This document shows, piece by piece, positions 12,103 to 19,789 of a stretch of 48,886 nucleotides of DNA (positions within the stretch are counted from its first letter, which is position 1; each line of letters opens with the position of its first letter). The stretch lies in contig NZ_PQSQ01000062.1 in NCBI RefSeq assembly GCF_002920575.1, positions 1 through 48,886 of the forward strand, given 5' to 3'. Made by a program: the position numbers and the translations under genes. The stretch comes from Streptomyces sp. Ru73. GTDB taxonomy: Bacteria; Actinomycetota; Actinomycetes; Streptomycetales; Streptomycetaceae. The notes below the pieces were generated by a model. That model saw only the letters and a list, made by a program, of their open reading frames with translations. It searched no databases and was not told the origin of the DNA.

Positions 12103-12867
12103 ATGTCCCCCTTGATACGGTCCGTGCTTCCCGTGCGCCGTGCCGCGCTCCCCGTGACGGCTCTGGCCGCGACCCTCGCCCTCGCCGGCTGCAACCCGTC
12201 GGGCGGCAGTACTCAGGGAGACGGACGGGGCAGCCCGGACGTTCCCCCGGCGACCGGCGAACCGGGCAGCGCGCTCGCGGCGCTCGGCACCCTGCCGGTC
12301 AAGGGCCGTGCCCCGAAGACCGGTTATGAGCGGGAACGCTTCGGCACCGCCTGGGCCGACACCGACAGCAATGGCTGTCCGACCCGCGAGGACATCCTCA
12401 AGCGCGATCTGACGCGGGTGCGCTTCGAGGACGGCCACTGCAAGGTGGCCTCGGGTGAACTGGCCCGGGACCCGTACACGGGGAAGCGGGTGATGTTCCG
12501 GCGCGGCAGCAGCCAGGTGGACATCGACCATGTGGTGGCGCTGTCGGACGCCTGGCAGAAGGGCGCCCAGCAATGGCCGGCCGGCAAGCGGATCGCGCTG
12601 GCCAACGATCCGCTGAACCTCATCGCGGTCGACGCCTCCGCCAACCGGCAGAAGAGCGACGGCGACGCGGCCACCTGGCTCCCGGCCGACAAGGGCTACC
12701 GCTGCGACTACGTCGCCCACCAGGTCGCGGTGAAGAAGAAGTACGGCCTGTGGGTGACCCGGGCGGAGAAGGCGGCGATGGGCAGGATCCTGAACACCTG
12801 CCCGGCCGAGAAGCTGCCCACCGGCGGCAACCCGACGGCGGCGCCGCCCCGCTTCCACGCGAAGTGA
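12103..12867 (+). CDS. Secreted HNH-family (DUF1524-like) nuclease lipoprotein
   Basis: A 254-residue exported protein. A basic N-terminus and hydrophobic stretch end in the lipobox LALAGC, so it is probably lipid-anchored on the cell surface. A Ser/Gly/Pro linker follows. The catalytic part contains DIDHVVALSDAWQKGA (the DxxH of the HNH beta-beta-alpha-metal fold) and ANDPLNLIAVDASANRQKSD (the Asn and downstream residues of the same fold). Two Cys pairs may form disulfides. Related Streptomyces proteins are annotated as HNH endonuclease or DUF1524. DNA turnover outside the cell is likely; the real substrate is unknown. The start used is ATG 12103; a TTG four codons in is an alternative. It converges on the next gene. 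Confidence 0.85.
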   Translation: MSPLIRSVLPVRRAALPVTALAATLALAGCNPSGGSTQGDGRGSPDVPPATGEPGSALAALGTLPVKGRAPKTGYERERFGTAWADTDSNGCPTREDILKRDLTRVRFEDGHCKVASGELARDPYTGKRVMFRRGSSQVDIDHVVALSDAWQKGAQQWPAGKRIALANDPLNLIAVDASANRQKSDGDAATWLPADKGYRCDYVAHQVAVKKKYGLWVTRAEKAAMGRILNTCPAEKLPTGGNPTAAPPRFHAK

Positions 12868-12876
12868 CGACACGAC

Positions 12877-12903
12877 GGGGCCCGGCCGTGGTGGCCGGGC
12901 CCC
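12877..12903. terminator. Bidirectional terminator hairpin
   Basis: A perfect 11-bp stem, GGGGCCCGGCC (12877-12887) with GGCCGGGCCCC (12893-12903), has a 5-nt GTGGT loop. It sits between the stops of two convergent genes and can serve both. Confidence 0.85.
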
Positions 12904-12920
12904 GGGCGGTGGTGAGCTGA

Positions 12921-13742
12921 CTACAGCTTCAGCTCCCACTGGGACGCCTCGTGGTCCAGACCCGGCGTCACCTCGACGTCCAGCTCCTTCGCGGCCGCGG
13001 GGGTGTCGAAGGCGAACTCCACGGTCGCGGTCTTGCCCGGCAGGATCTTGCCGCTGAAGCCCTTGCCGACCGACTCGTCGAATATCTGCTCGGCGTTCTT
13101 GCCGTCAGCGCCGGCCCGCGCCTCGACCAGGGTCAGGGTGCTGTCGAACTTCTTGTCGCCCTTGTTCTGCAGCTGCACGGTGACCTTGTAGGCCTTGTTG
13201 CTGCCCTTGTGGCCGACGGCGTACTGGCCGACGGCGTACGGCGACGCCTTGGACACGGTCACGCTCAGGCCGGTGTCGTACTCGGCGGTGTCGCCGGCGT
13301 GCAGCGCCTCGGTCTCCGAACCGCTCCCGCCGTCCTCGGTGCCGGCCGCGTCCTCGCCCTTCGAGCCGGTCTTCGGCTCCGCCGTGGAGGACTCCAGCGA
13401 CTTGTTGATGTCGTCCACCGCGCCCTTGACCGCGGTAAAGGTGATCACCGCGCCGATCACCGCCACCACCATCGCGGCGATGCCCAGCAGCACGCCCGCG
13501 AGCGCGACGCCCTTGTTGGTGGCCTCACCGCGCTTGGCGCGGCCGCGGCCGACGAGGCCGAAGATCAGGGCCAGCAGGCCGAGGGTGCCGGCGAGCCAGA
13601 ACAGCAGCGGTATCAGGCCGGACAGGACGCCGATCACGCCGAGCACGAGGGCCGCGACGCCCAGGCCGTTGCGCGCGGCCTGCGGAGCGGGGGCGCCCAT
13701 CGGGGCCGGCGGGCCGGGCGGGAACTGCATCTGCTGGGACAT
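12921..13742 (-). CDS. Membrane-anchored DUF4190 / DUF4352-like protein
   Basis: The protein is 273 residues from ATG 13742, with a good GGAAGGG ribosome-binding site. The Pro/Gly/Met-rich N-terminus is followed by a DUF4190-type double-helix segment (NGLGVAALVLGVIGVLSGLI, then FWLAGTLGLLALIFG), and a third helix near residue 100 (GVALAGVLLGIAAMVVAVIG). After an acidic Ser/Gly linker, the outside domain (about 165-273) resembles the immunoglobulin-like DUF4352 fold, e.g. GSNKAYKVTVQLQNKGDKKFD. Such proteins sit on the outer face of the membrane; no enzymatic role is apparent. Upstream lie a promoter at 13864-13892 and a long pyrimidine-rich leader. Confidence 0.82.
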   Translation of the reverse strand: MSQQMQFPPGPPAPMGAPAPQAARNGLGVAALVLGVIGVLSGLIPLLFWLAGTLGLLALIFGLVGRGRAKRGEATNKGVALAGVLLGIAAMVVAVIGAVITFTAVKGAVDDINKSLESSTAEPKTGSKGEDAAGTEDGGSGSETEALHAGDTAEYDTGLSVTVSKASPYAVGQYAVGHKGSNKAYKVTVQLQNKGDKKFDSTLTLVEARAGADGKNAEQIFDESVGKGFSGKILPGKTATVEFAFDTPAAAKELDVEVTPGLDHEASQWELKL

Positions 13743-13795
13743 GGCTGTGGGTCCCTTCCGGGAGTCTCGATCGGTTCTGGCGAAGCGACCTGGTG

Positions 13796-13845
13796 GAGAA
13801 AGAGGAGAAGACGCAAAAGAGAGGCAAAAGCTGAGAAAGGCGAGC
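13796..13845 (-). promoter_or_regulatory. Pyrimidine-rich 5' leader of the DUF4190 gene
   Basis: On the coding (minus) strand this 50-nt stretch is mostly C and T, including runs such as CTCTCTTTTGCGTCTTCTCC, in an otherwise GC-balanced genome. It lies in the mRNA leader between the predicted start (about 13857) and the ATG at 13742. It could keep the leader unstructured or bind a protein or sRNA. Confidence 0.4.
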
Positions 13846-13863
13846 AGGTGGCTCGATGGCTCA

Positions 13864-13892
13864 ATAACACCAGAGGCTGTGAACCGAGTCAA
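13864..13892 (-). promoter_or_regulatory. Sigma-70-type promoter for the DUF4190 gene
   Basis: Read on the minus strand, TTGACT (plus 13887-13892) and TGTTAT (plus 13864-13869) are separated by exactly 17 nt. Transcription would start near 13857 and give a leader of about 115 nt. Confidence 0.6.
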
Positions 13893-13915
13893 CACGATTC
13901 ACGGGAAAGTGTGTA

Positions 13916-13928
13916 TTCACGTCGTGAA
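13916..13928. promoter_or_regulatory. Palindromic operator TTCACGTCGTGAA
   Basis: A perfect 6+1+6 inverted repeat, with an extra half-site TTCACG at 13898-13903, lies in the divergent region between the DUF4190 and methylase genes. A TATGCT hexamer at 13952-13957 could be the methylase -10 box, placing the palindrome around its -35 position. The binding protein is unknown. Confidence 0.5.
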
Positions 13929-14011
13929 GGGGTCGGTGGCGATGTCGTGGGTATGCTCGCTGACACAGGCGACACAGCGCGCGACGGAGCGATCGGACGG
14001 GAGCCAGTCAG

Positions 14012-16204
14012 GTGCCGGAGAACGCAACACCGGAGACCCCGGCGGAGACCCCGCTGGAAGCCGCGGTCGCGGCGGAGGTGACCGCGGCCGGCATCGCACG
14101 CCTGGCCGGCGTGGGCCGCGCCGCGGTCAGCAACTGGCGCCGTCGGCACGCCGACTTCCCCAAGCCCGTGGGAGGGACGGAGGCCAGCCCCGCCTTCGCT
14201 CTGACCGCCGTCGAGCAGTGGCTGCGCGAGCAGGGCAAGCTCGCCGAGGTCCCGCTGCGCGAGCGGGTCTGGCAGCAGGTCGCCGGGCACCCGGCCGGCG
14301 CCGCCACCGCCCTGCGGCACGTCGGCGCCGTGCTCCTCCTCGTCCGCGACCGCCCCGCCGTCTGGCGCGGCCTGGCCCGCGCAAGCGACGACGCCGAGCT
14401 GACCGGCCTGCTGCCGCCCGCCCTGGACACCGTCCTCACCGCCCGGCTCGGCCCCGCCCACCCCGTCACCGGCCTCACCCGCGAGGCCCTCGCCCCCTCC
14501 AGCGCCCTCGTGCGCGCGGCGGCGGAGCTGGCCGAGGACGCCGAAGGCGCGCCCCAGGCCTACGAATTCCTGCTCGGCCGCCACCTCGACGCCAACTCCC
14601 GGCAGTACACCCTCACTCCGCCCGGCCTCGCCGCCCTCATGGCCGAGCTGGCCGGCCCCGCCGCTTCCGTCCTCGACCCGGCCGCCGGCACGGGCACCCT
14701 TCTGCACCCCGCGCGCGAGCCGGCCACCGGCGCCGGTACGGACGAAGGGAGCGCACCGCCCGGGACGCGCCCCGCGGACGGCGCCGAGGACCGGGCCCGC
14801 CCGGGACCCGCCGCGCTCTACGGGCAGGAGGCCGACGCCGACCTCGCCGCCCTCACCGCGCTCCGCCTCGCCCTGCAAGCACCGCAGGCCCAGGTCCGCG
14901 TGCAGGCCGCCGACACCCTGCGCGCCGACGCCTTCCCCGACCTCACGGTCGACGCCGTCCTCACCCACCCGCCGTTCAACGAGCGCAACTGGGGCCACGA
15001 CTCCCTGGCCTACGACCCCCGCTGGGAGTACGGCTTCCCCGCCCGCACCGAATCGGAGCTGGCCTGGGTCCAGCACGCACTGGCCCGCCTCAAGGCCGGC
15101 GGCACGGCCGTCCTGCTCATGCCGCCCGCCGCCGCCTCCCGCCGCTCCGGCCGCCGCATCCGCGCCGACCTGCTCCGCCGCGGCGCCCTGCGGGCCGTCA
15201 TCGCCCTGCCCGCCGGTGCCGCCCCGCCGTACGGCATCCCGCTCCACCTCTGGGTGCTGCACCGCCCGGGCAGCGCCCCGCCGCCCGCGCCGCATCTCCT
15301 CGTCGTCGACACCGCCGAACTGGCCCCCGGCGGCCGGGACAAGCTCGACTGGCAGACCGTGCGCGCCACGGTCCTGGACGCCTGGCGCACCTTCGACCAC
15401 GAGGGCGGCATCGAGGAACGGCCGGGCGTACGGCGCTCGCTGGCCGCCATCGACCTCCTCGACGACGACGTCGACCTCGCCCCCGCCCGGCACCTCCCGC
15501 CGCCCGCGGCGGCCGGCGGCCCCGCCGAACTGGCCCGCGCGCACGAGGAACTGACCGCGGCCCTCGCCCGCACCGCCGAACTCACCCCGGAGCCCGCCCC
15601 CGAGGGCCGGACCGCGCCCGCCCGCTGGCCGCTCACCACCGTCGGCGAGCTGGCCAGGGCCGGCGCCCTCCTGCTGCGTGCCGGCGGCCCCGGCACCGCA
15701 GCGCCCGGCGAAGGCCCCGTCCAGCTCACCGAGCACGACGTCATCGGCGGCACCCCGCCCTCCGGCACCCTCCCCGAACCGGCCACCGGCGACGCCCCCG
15801 AAGAGCCCGTCCTCCTGCGGGCCGGCGACGTCGTCGTACCGGTCCTGGGCGGCGGCGCCATCGCGCGGGTCGTCGACGCCGCCACCGAAGGGGCGGCGCT
15901 CGGCCGGAACCTCTTCCTGCTCCGGCCCGACCCGGCCGCGCTGGACCCCTGGTTCCTGGCCGGGTTCCTGCGCGGCACCGCCAACAACCGCCAGGCCAGC
16001 AGCTACGCCTCCACCGCCACCCGGCTCGACGTCCGCCGCCTCCAGCTGCCCCGGCTGGCCCCCGCCGAACAGCGCGAGTACGGCGAACGCTTCCGGGCCC
16101 TCGCCGCCTTCGAGGAAGCCCTGCGGGAGTCGGCCCGCCTGGGCGAGCGGCTGACACAGGGGCTGTACGACGGCCTGACGGACGGCTCCCTGCCGCCGGG
16201 ATGA
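14012..16204 (+). CDS. N-6 DNA methylase-like protein with N-terminal HTH and altered motif IV
   Basis: The protein is 730 residues, starting at GTG 14012 with GGGAG 8 nt upstream. Residues about 25-50 (GIARLAGVGRAAVSNWRRRH) form a helix-turn-helix. The middle resembles HsdM-type adenine methyltransferases: SAM motif I DPAAGTGTLL near 222, and at 319-322 HPPF within VLTHPPFNERNWG, where active enzymes have Asn (NPPF/Y). A conserved block FPARTESELAWVQHALARL follows. The C-terminal ~200 residues resemble a specificity half: LRAGDVVVPVLGGGAIARVV, then LRGTANNRQASSYASTATRLDVRRLQLP. There is no restriction gene nearby. With Asn replaced by His, it may bind DNA and SAM without methylating, acting as a regulator; that is inference. 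It is followed by a membrane protein and kinase on the same strand. Confidence 0.82.
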   Translation: MPENATPETPAETPLEAAVAAEVTAAGIARLAGVGRAAVSNWRRRHADFPKPVGGTEASPAFALTAVEQWLREQGKLAEVPLRERVWQQVAGHPAGAATALRHVGAVLLLVRDRPAVWRGLARASDDAELTGLLPPALDTVLTARLGPAHPVTGLTREALAPSSALVRAAAELAEDAEGAPQAYEFLLGRHLDANSRQYTLTPPGLAALMAELAGPAASVLDPAAGTGTLLHPAREPATGAGTDEGSAPPGTRPADGAEDRARPGPAALYGQEADADLAALTALRLALQAPQAQVRVQAADTLRADAFPDLTVDAVLTHPPFNERNWGHDSLAYDPRWEYGFPARTESELAWVQHALARLKAGGTAVLLMPPAAASRRSGRRIRADLLRRGALRAVIALPAGAAPPYGIPLHLWVLHRPGSAPPPAPHLLVVDTAELAPGGRDKLDWQTVRATVLDAWRTFDHEGGIEERPGVRRSLAAIDLLDDDVDLAPARHLPPPAAAGGPAELARAHEELTAALARTAELTPEPAPEGRTAPARWPLTTVGELARAGALLLRAGGPGTAAPGEGPVQLTEHDVIGGTPPSGTLPEPATGDAPEEPVLLRAGDVVVPVLGGGAIARVVDAATEGAALGRNLFLLRPDPAALDPWFLAGFLRGTANNRQASSYASTATRLDVRRLQLPRLAPAEQREYGERFRALAAFEEALRESARLGERLTQGLYDGLTDGSLPPG

Positions 16205-16348
16205 GCCCCGCCCGGGGACCCGGCCCGGGCGGGGCCGCGGTTGTGACCGGACCGCGATGCGGTTCCGTACAACCCCGGAGGCATTGTCAGTGTCGGTATA
16301 TACGCTCGAAAACAACCGCCATGACGGCCATACCGACCAGGAGCAGCA

Positions 16349-17026
16349 ATGCACGGCCCAGCCCCGGCCCCGCCGCCCCGCCCCCTCCAGCAGGGCACGG
16401 CCGTGCTGCTGCGGGTGGTCTTCGTGGCGGTCGCCGTGCTCAGCCTCGGCATGCTCGCCTGGGTCACGCTGCTGCGCGCCGCACTGGTCCACCGCCGGCC
16501 GGTGGCCTGGTGGCTCTTCGGGGTGAACGCGGCCCTGACCGTACCGCTGCTGGCCGTCGTCGGTTCGGTACCCGAGAGCGACTGGCGCGGGGACGCCGCA
16601 CTGGCCCTGATCCTCCTTCAGCTGGTCGGCGCCGTCGCCTACTACCTCGTCATCGACATCCGCGCCCGCACCCGCTCCCTCGCGGCGTACGGCCCCGGAC
16701 ACGCCCGGACCACCCATCCGTTCGGGACCCCGGCGTACGGAGCGCCCGCGTACGGAAGCACCGCGATACCGGGAGCCCCGGCCGGGTACCCGAGTGGTGC
16801 GATGTACGAGCAGCAGACGATGCCCAGCGCGCCGGCGAGGCCGTACGCCTCCCCGCAGCCCCCGTACGCACCGCCCGCCCCCGCCCCCGCACCCGCGCCG
16901 CCGCAACCGCACCCGCGACCGCAGCGCATCGACCAGGTCCGGGCCGAACTGGACGAACTCAGCGACTACCTCCGCCGGGGCGACGGCCACGGAGGCCGGG
17001 CGCCACAGGGGGAGGACGGACGGTGA
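16349..17026 (+). CDS. Small membrane protein with Tyr/Pro-rich tail
   Basis: The protein is 225 residues from ATG 16349, with CAGGAGC as ribosome-binding site. Three hydrophobic helices (about 21-45, 53-70 and 80-100) are followed by a cytoplasmic tail of roughly 120 residues. The tail is rich in Pro, Ala, Gly and Tyr, with units such as PAYGAPAYGS and YASPQPPYAPP, and ends in a charged segment, RIDQVRAELDELSDYLRRGD. No family was recognised. Its stop overlaps the GTG of the kinase gene by 4 bp (GTGA), so the two are translationally coupled. The protein could be a membrane partner or substrate of that kinase (inference). An AT-rich stretch near 16290-16310 (GTCGGTATATACGCTCG) may hold the promoter. 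Confidence 0.75.
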   Translation: MHGPAPAPPPRPLQQGTAVLLRVVFVAVAVLSLGMLAWVTLLRAALVHRRPVAWWLFGVNAALTVPLLAVVGSVPESDWRGDAALALILLQLVGAVAYYLVIDIRARTRSLAAYGPGHARTTHPFGTPAYGAPAYGSTAIPGAPAGYPSGAMYEQQTMPSAPARPYASPQPPYAPPAPAPAPAPPQPHPRPQRIDQVRAELDELSDYLRRGDGHGGRAPQGEDGR

Positions 17027-18870
17027 ACGGCAGAGTCATCGCCGGGCGGTACGAACTCTCCGCACTGCTCGGCCAGGGCGGCATGGGACAGGTGTGGATC
17101 GCCTACGACCGGCGCCTGGACCGCCGCGTCGGCGTCAAGCTCCTCCGCCCCGACCGGCTGGCCGGCGCCCCGGACGCCGAAGAGCTGCGCCACCGCTTCG
17201 CACGCGAATGCCGGGTGACCGCACAGGTCGACCACCCCGGCCTGGTCACCGTGCACGACGCGGGCAGCGACGGCGACGACCTCTACCTGGTCATGCAGTA
17301 CGTCGAGGGCGCCGACCTGGCCGACCATCTCGCCGAGCACGACCCCTACCCGTGGCCCTGGGCCGTGTGCGTCGCCGCCCAGCTCTGCGCCGTACTGGCA
17401 TCCGTGCACGCCGTGCCGATCGTGCACCGCGACCTCAAACCGCGGAACGTCATGGTCAAGGCGGACGGCACCGTCACCGTCCTGGACCTCGGCATCGCCT
17501 CGGCGCTGGACACCGACACCACCCGCCTCACCCACACCGGCTCGCCCATCGGCAGCCCCGCCTACATGGCCCCCGAGCAGGCCATGGGAGGCACCGTCGG
17601 CCCCTACACCGACCTCTACGCGCTCGGCGTGCTGCTGCACGAACTGCTCAGCGGCAGCGTGCCGTTCGCCGGTTCCACCGCGCTGGGCGTGCTGCACCGC
17701 CACCTGTACGAACAGCCGGTACCGGTACGGCAGCTGCGGCCCGACGTGCCGGCCGAACTGGAAGCCCTGGTCCTGCGGCTGCTGGCCAAGGACCCCGAAC
17801 ACCGCCCGGCCGACGCGCAGGAGGTCTACCAGGCACTGGCCCCCCTCCTGCCCCGCGCGGGAGCCGGCCGAGAAGACGGCACGGGGGCCGAAGCGGCCGG
17901 CGGACTGCCACTGCCCGTGGCGCCCATGGACCCGACCCGCCCCTTCCTCCTGCCGCACGCGCCATGGCCCGGGCGCGCGGCACAGCCGGCCGGCGCCGCC
18001 CGGCCCGCGGTCACCGCCGTACCCGTCCCGGCCGCCGGCCCGGACGGCACCCCGGGCGAGGCGTACCTGCTGGCACCACCCGCCTCCACTCCGCCCGCCC
18101 CGGCCCCGCTCGCCGCAGCGCAGGCCGCCTCCGCCGCACCCGGCCCCGTACCGCCCGGCGCCGCGCCCCCTCCGCCCGCACCCGGCGTCCCCGTCCCGGT
18201 CCCCGTCGTACCGGGCGCAGCGCCGTACCCCGCTGCCGCCACCCCCGCCACCGGCACCGACCCCCGCACACCCGCCCCCGCCGGCGCGCCCGGCGGACCG
18301 GACGCCCCCGTCGCCGTGGACGTCGCCGCCGCCGTCGACGAGGTCAAACGGCTGCTGGACCACGGACGCATCACCCGGGCCGTCGACATCCTCGGCGGCA
18401 TCCTGCCCGCCGCGGCCGCCCGCCACGGCGAGCACTCGCCGGTCGTCCGCACCCTGCGCAAGCAGTACGCCGCCACGCTCATGGACGACGGACAGTACCG
18501 CCGGGCACTGCCCGAACTACGCCTGCTGGCGGAGGAGTTCGCCCGCGACCCCGGACCGCACGCGGCCCGCCAGGCCCTGCAGTTCCGCTTCGAGGCCGCC
18601 CAGTGCCTGGAAGCGCTGGGCGAGGCGGCGGCCGCCCTGGAGGAGTACCGCACCCTCCTCCCGCACTTCGAAGCCGCCCCCGACGACGCCGTACGCCCCC
18701 TGGAAATACGCCGTTCCATCGGCCATCTCCTGCTCGCGCTCGGCGAGCGCGGCGCCGCACAGGAAACGCTCGCCCGGCTGCTGTACGACGCGGAGCGGGT
18801 GCACGGGGCACACCACGCCTTCCCCGCCGAGGTGCGCCGCACCCTGGAATGGCTGGCCCGGGTCCGCTGA
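17023..18870 (+). CDS. Soluble Ser/Thr protein kinase with C-terminal TPR-like domain
   Basis: The protein is 615 residues from GTG 17023, overlapping the preceding stop, with GGGGGAGGA upstream. The kinase domain (about 8-270) is complete: GQGGMGQV (17-24), Lys39 in VGVKLL, Glu62, HRDLKPRN (Asp137), DLG (155-157) and APEQ. Leu in place of Phe in DFG is common in bacterial Hanks kinases. Residues about 275-435 are a Pro/Ala-rich linker with no membrane helix, unlike PknB, and there are no PASTA repeats. The last ~180 residues are helical repeats (ITRAVDILGGIL, GQYRRALPELRLLAEEF, EALGEAAAALEEYRTLLPHF) of TPR type, probably for protein binding. It probably acts in the cytosol with the coupled membrane protein. 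Confidence 0.93.
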   Translation: MNGRVIAGRYELSALLGQGGMGQVWIAYDRRLDRRVGVKLLRPDRLAGAPDAEELRHRFARECRVTAQVDHPGLVTVHDAGSDGDDLYLVMQYVEGADLADHLAEHDPYPWPWAVCVAAQLCAVLASVHAVPIVHRDLKPRNVMVKADGTVTVLDLGIASALDTDTTRLTHTGSPIGSPAYMAPEQAMGGTVGPYTDLYALGVLLHELLSGSVPFAGSTALGVLHRHLYEQPVPVRQLRPDVPAELEALVLRLLAKDPEHRPADAQEVYQALAPLLPRAGAGREDGTGAEAAGGLPLPVAPMDPTRPFLLPHAPWPGRAAQPAGAARPAVTAVPVPAAGPDGTPGEAYLLAPPASTPPAPAPLAAAQAASAAPGPVPPGAAPPPPAPGVPVPVPVVPGAAPYPAAATPATGTDPRTPAPAGAPGGPDAPVAVDVAAAVDEVKRLLDHGRITRAVDILGGILPAAAARHGEHSPVVRTLRKQYAATLMDDGQYRRALPELRLLAEEFARDPGPHAARQALQFRFEAAQCLEALGEAAAALEEYRTLLPHFEAAPDDAVRPLEIRRSIGHLLLALGERGAAQETLARLLYDAERVHGAHHAFPAEVRRTLEWLARVR

Positions 18871-18877
18871 ACCGGCC

Positions 18878-18909
18878 GGTGCCGCCGGGCCCGTGAACCC
18901 GGCGGCACC
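18878..18909 (+). terminator. Terminator hairpin after the kinase gene
   Basis: A perfect 12-bp stem pairs GGTGCCGCCGGG (18878-18889) with CCCGGCGGCACC (18898-18909) around an 8-nt loop. It starts 8 bp after the kinase stop. Confidence 0.85.
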
Positions 18910-19068
18910 CGCCCGGCACGGGGCACGAAACACAAAAGTGCCGCAATCGTTGGTCGAATTGCTGGTCCGCGCCGCGCGGACTCCATACCATCGATCAACG
19001 CCAGGACTGGGACGCCCGCGAGGTGCCGAACGCCCCGCAGTCGTTCATGATCTTCGCCGGGAGGCCGA

Positions 19069-19698
19069 ATGCTCCGCCGTAGGACTGCGCTCTCCGTTTC
19101 CGCCGTCGCCGTCGTGGCGGCCCCGCTCCTGTCCGCGTGCGGCAGCGACGCGCACCCCGGTGCCGCGGCCGTCGTGGGCGGCGAGCGGATCACCGTGGCG
19201 CAGCTCCAGTCGCGCGTGAAGAACGTCCGCACCGCCCAGGAGGGCGCCCCGCAGGGTGCACAGATGGTCCAGAACACCGGGCGGCTCAGCGTCACCATGC
19301 TCAACAGCATGATCTTCGACAAGGTACTGGCGCGCAGCGCCAAGGACGCGGGCGTCGAGGCCAGCCGCTCCGACGTCCAGAAGTGGCGGGCAACGGCCGA
19401 GCAGCGGGCCGGCGGCGCCGAGCGGCTGAAGGCGATGTCGCTCCAGCAGGCCATCGCGCCCAGCGAGATCGACGGCATGGCCCGCAACCAGATCCTCATG
19501 GACGGCCTCGCGAAGAAGCTGGGCGTGAACCGCCAGACGCCGCAGGGACAGCAGAAGCTCGCCCAGGCACTGGCCAAGACCTCGCGCGACCTCGGCATCG
19601 ACGTGAACCCGCGCTTCGGCAAGTGGAACGACAGCCAGGTCATGCTCGGCGAGGCCAAGACGCCGTGGGTGCGTACGGAGCAGAAGCAGCAGACCTGA
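19069..19698 (+). CDS. SurA N-terminal-domain lipoprotein
   Basis: The protein is 209 residues from ATG 19069 (GGGAGG upstream). Its signal peptide ends in the lipobox LLSACGS, so it is an extracytoplasmic lipoprotein. The mature part fits the SurA chaperone N-domain: AAVVGGERITVAQLQSRV, then SVTMLNSMIFDKVLARSAKD and a helical stretch to about 160. No parvulin/PPIase domain follows, so it should act as a holdase or structural protein rather than an isomerase. It lies just upstream of mazG. From memory, the pairing of a SurA-like lipoprotein with mazG is conserved in Streptomyces. Confidence 0.85.
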   Translation: MLRRRTALSVSAVAVVAAPLLSACGSDAHPGAAAVVGGERITVAQLQSRVKNVRTAQEGAPQGAQMVQNTGRLSVTMLNSMIFDKVLARSAKDAGVEASRSDVQKWRATAEQRAGGAERLKAMSLQQAIAPSEIDGMARNQILMDGLAKKLGVNRQTPQGQQKLAQALAKTSRDLGIDVNPRFGKWNDSQVMLGEAKTPWVRTEQKQQT

Positions 19699-19774
19699 CG
19701 GCCGCGCGAGGGCCCGCCCCCTGCGGGTGGGCCCGGCGGTCCGGCCTGGCGGCGCCTCCGTACCGGCGGTGCGT

Positions 19775-19789
19775 TACGTTCGACGGGTG
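19775..19789 (+). promoter_or_regulatory. Leaderless -10 element and start codon of mazG
   Basis: TACGTT (19775-19780) matches the TAnnnT -10 consensus. Six bases later comes the GTG start (19787), which places the transcription start on the start codon. No Shine-Dalgarno is present. Confidence 0.6.

Noticed and set aside
14012..16204. Complete restriction-modification system
   Set aside because: There is no nuclease gene nearby, and motif IV has His instead of Asn; it was treated as an orphan methylase-like protein.
13889..16990. 1033-residue minus-strand open frame opposite the methylase gene
   Set aside because: Low-complexity Gly/Arg/Val translation with no motifs; the plus-strand protein has SAM-binding motifs.
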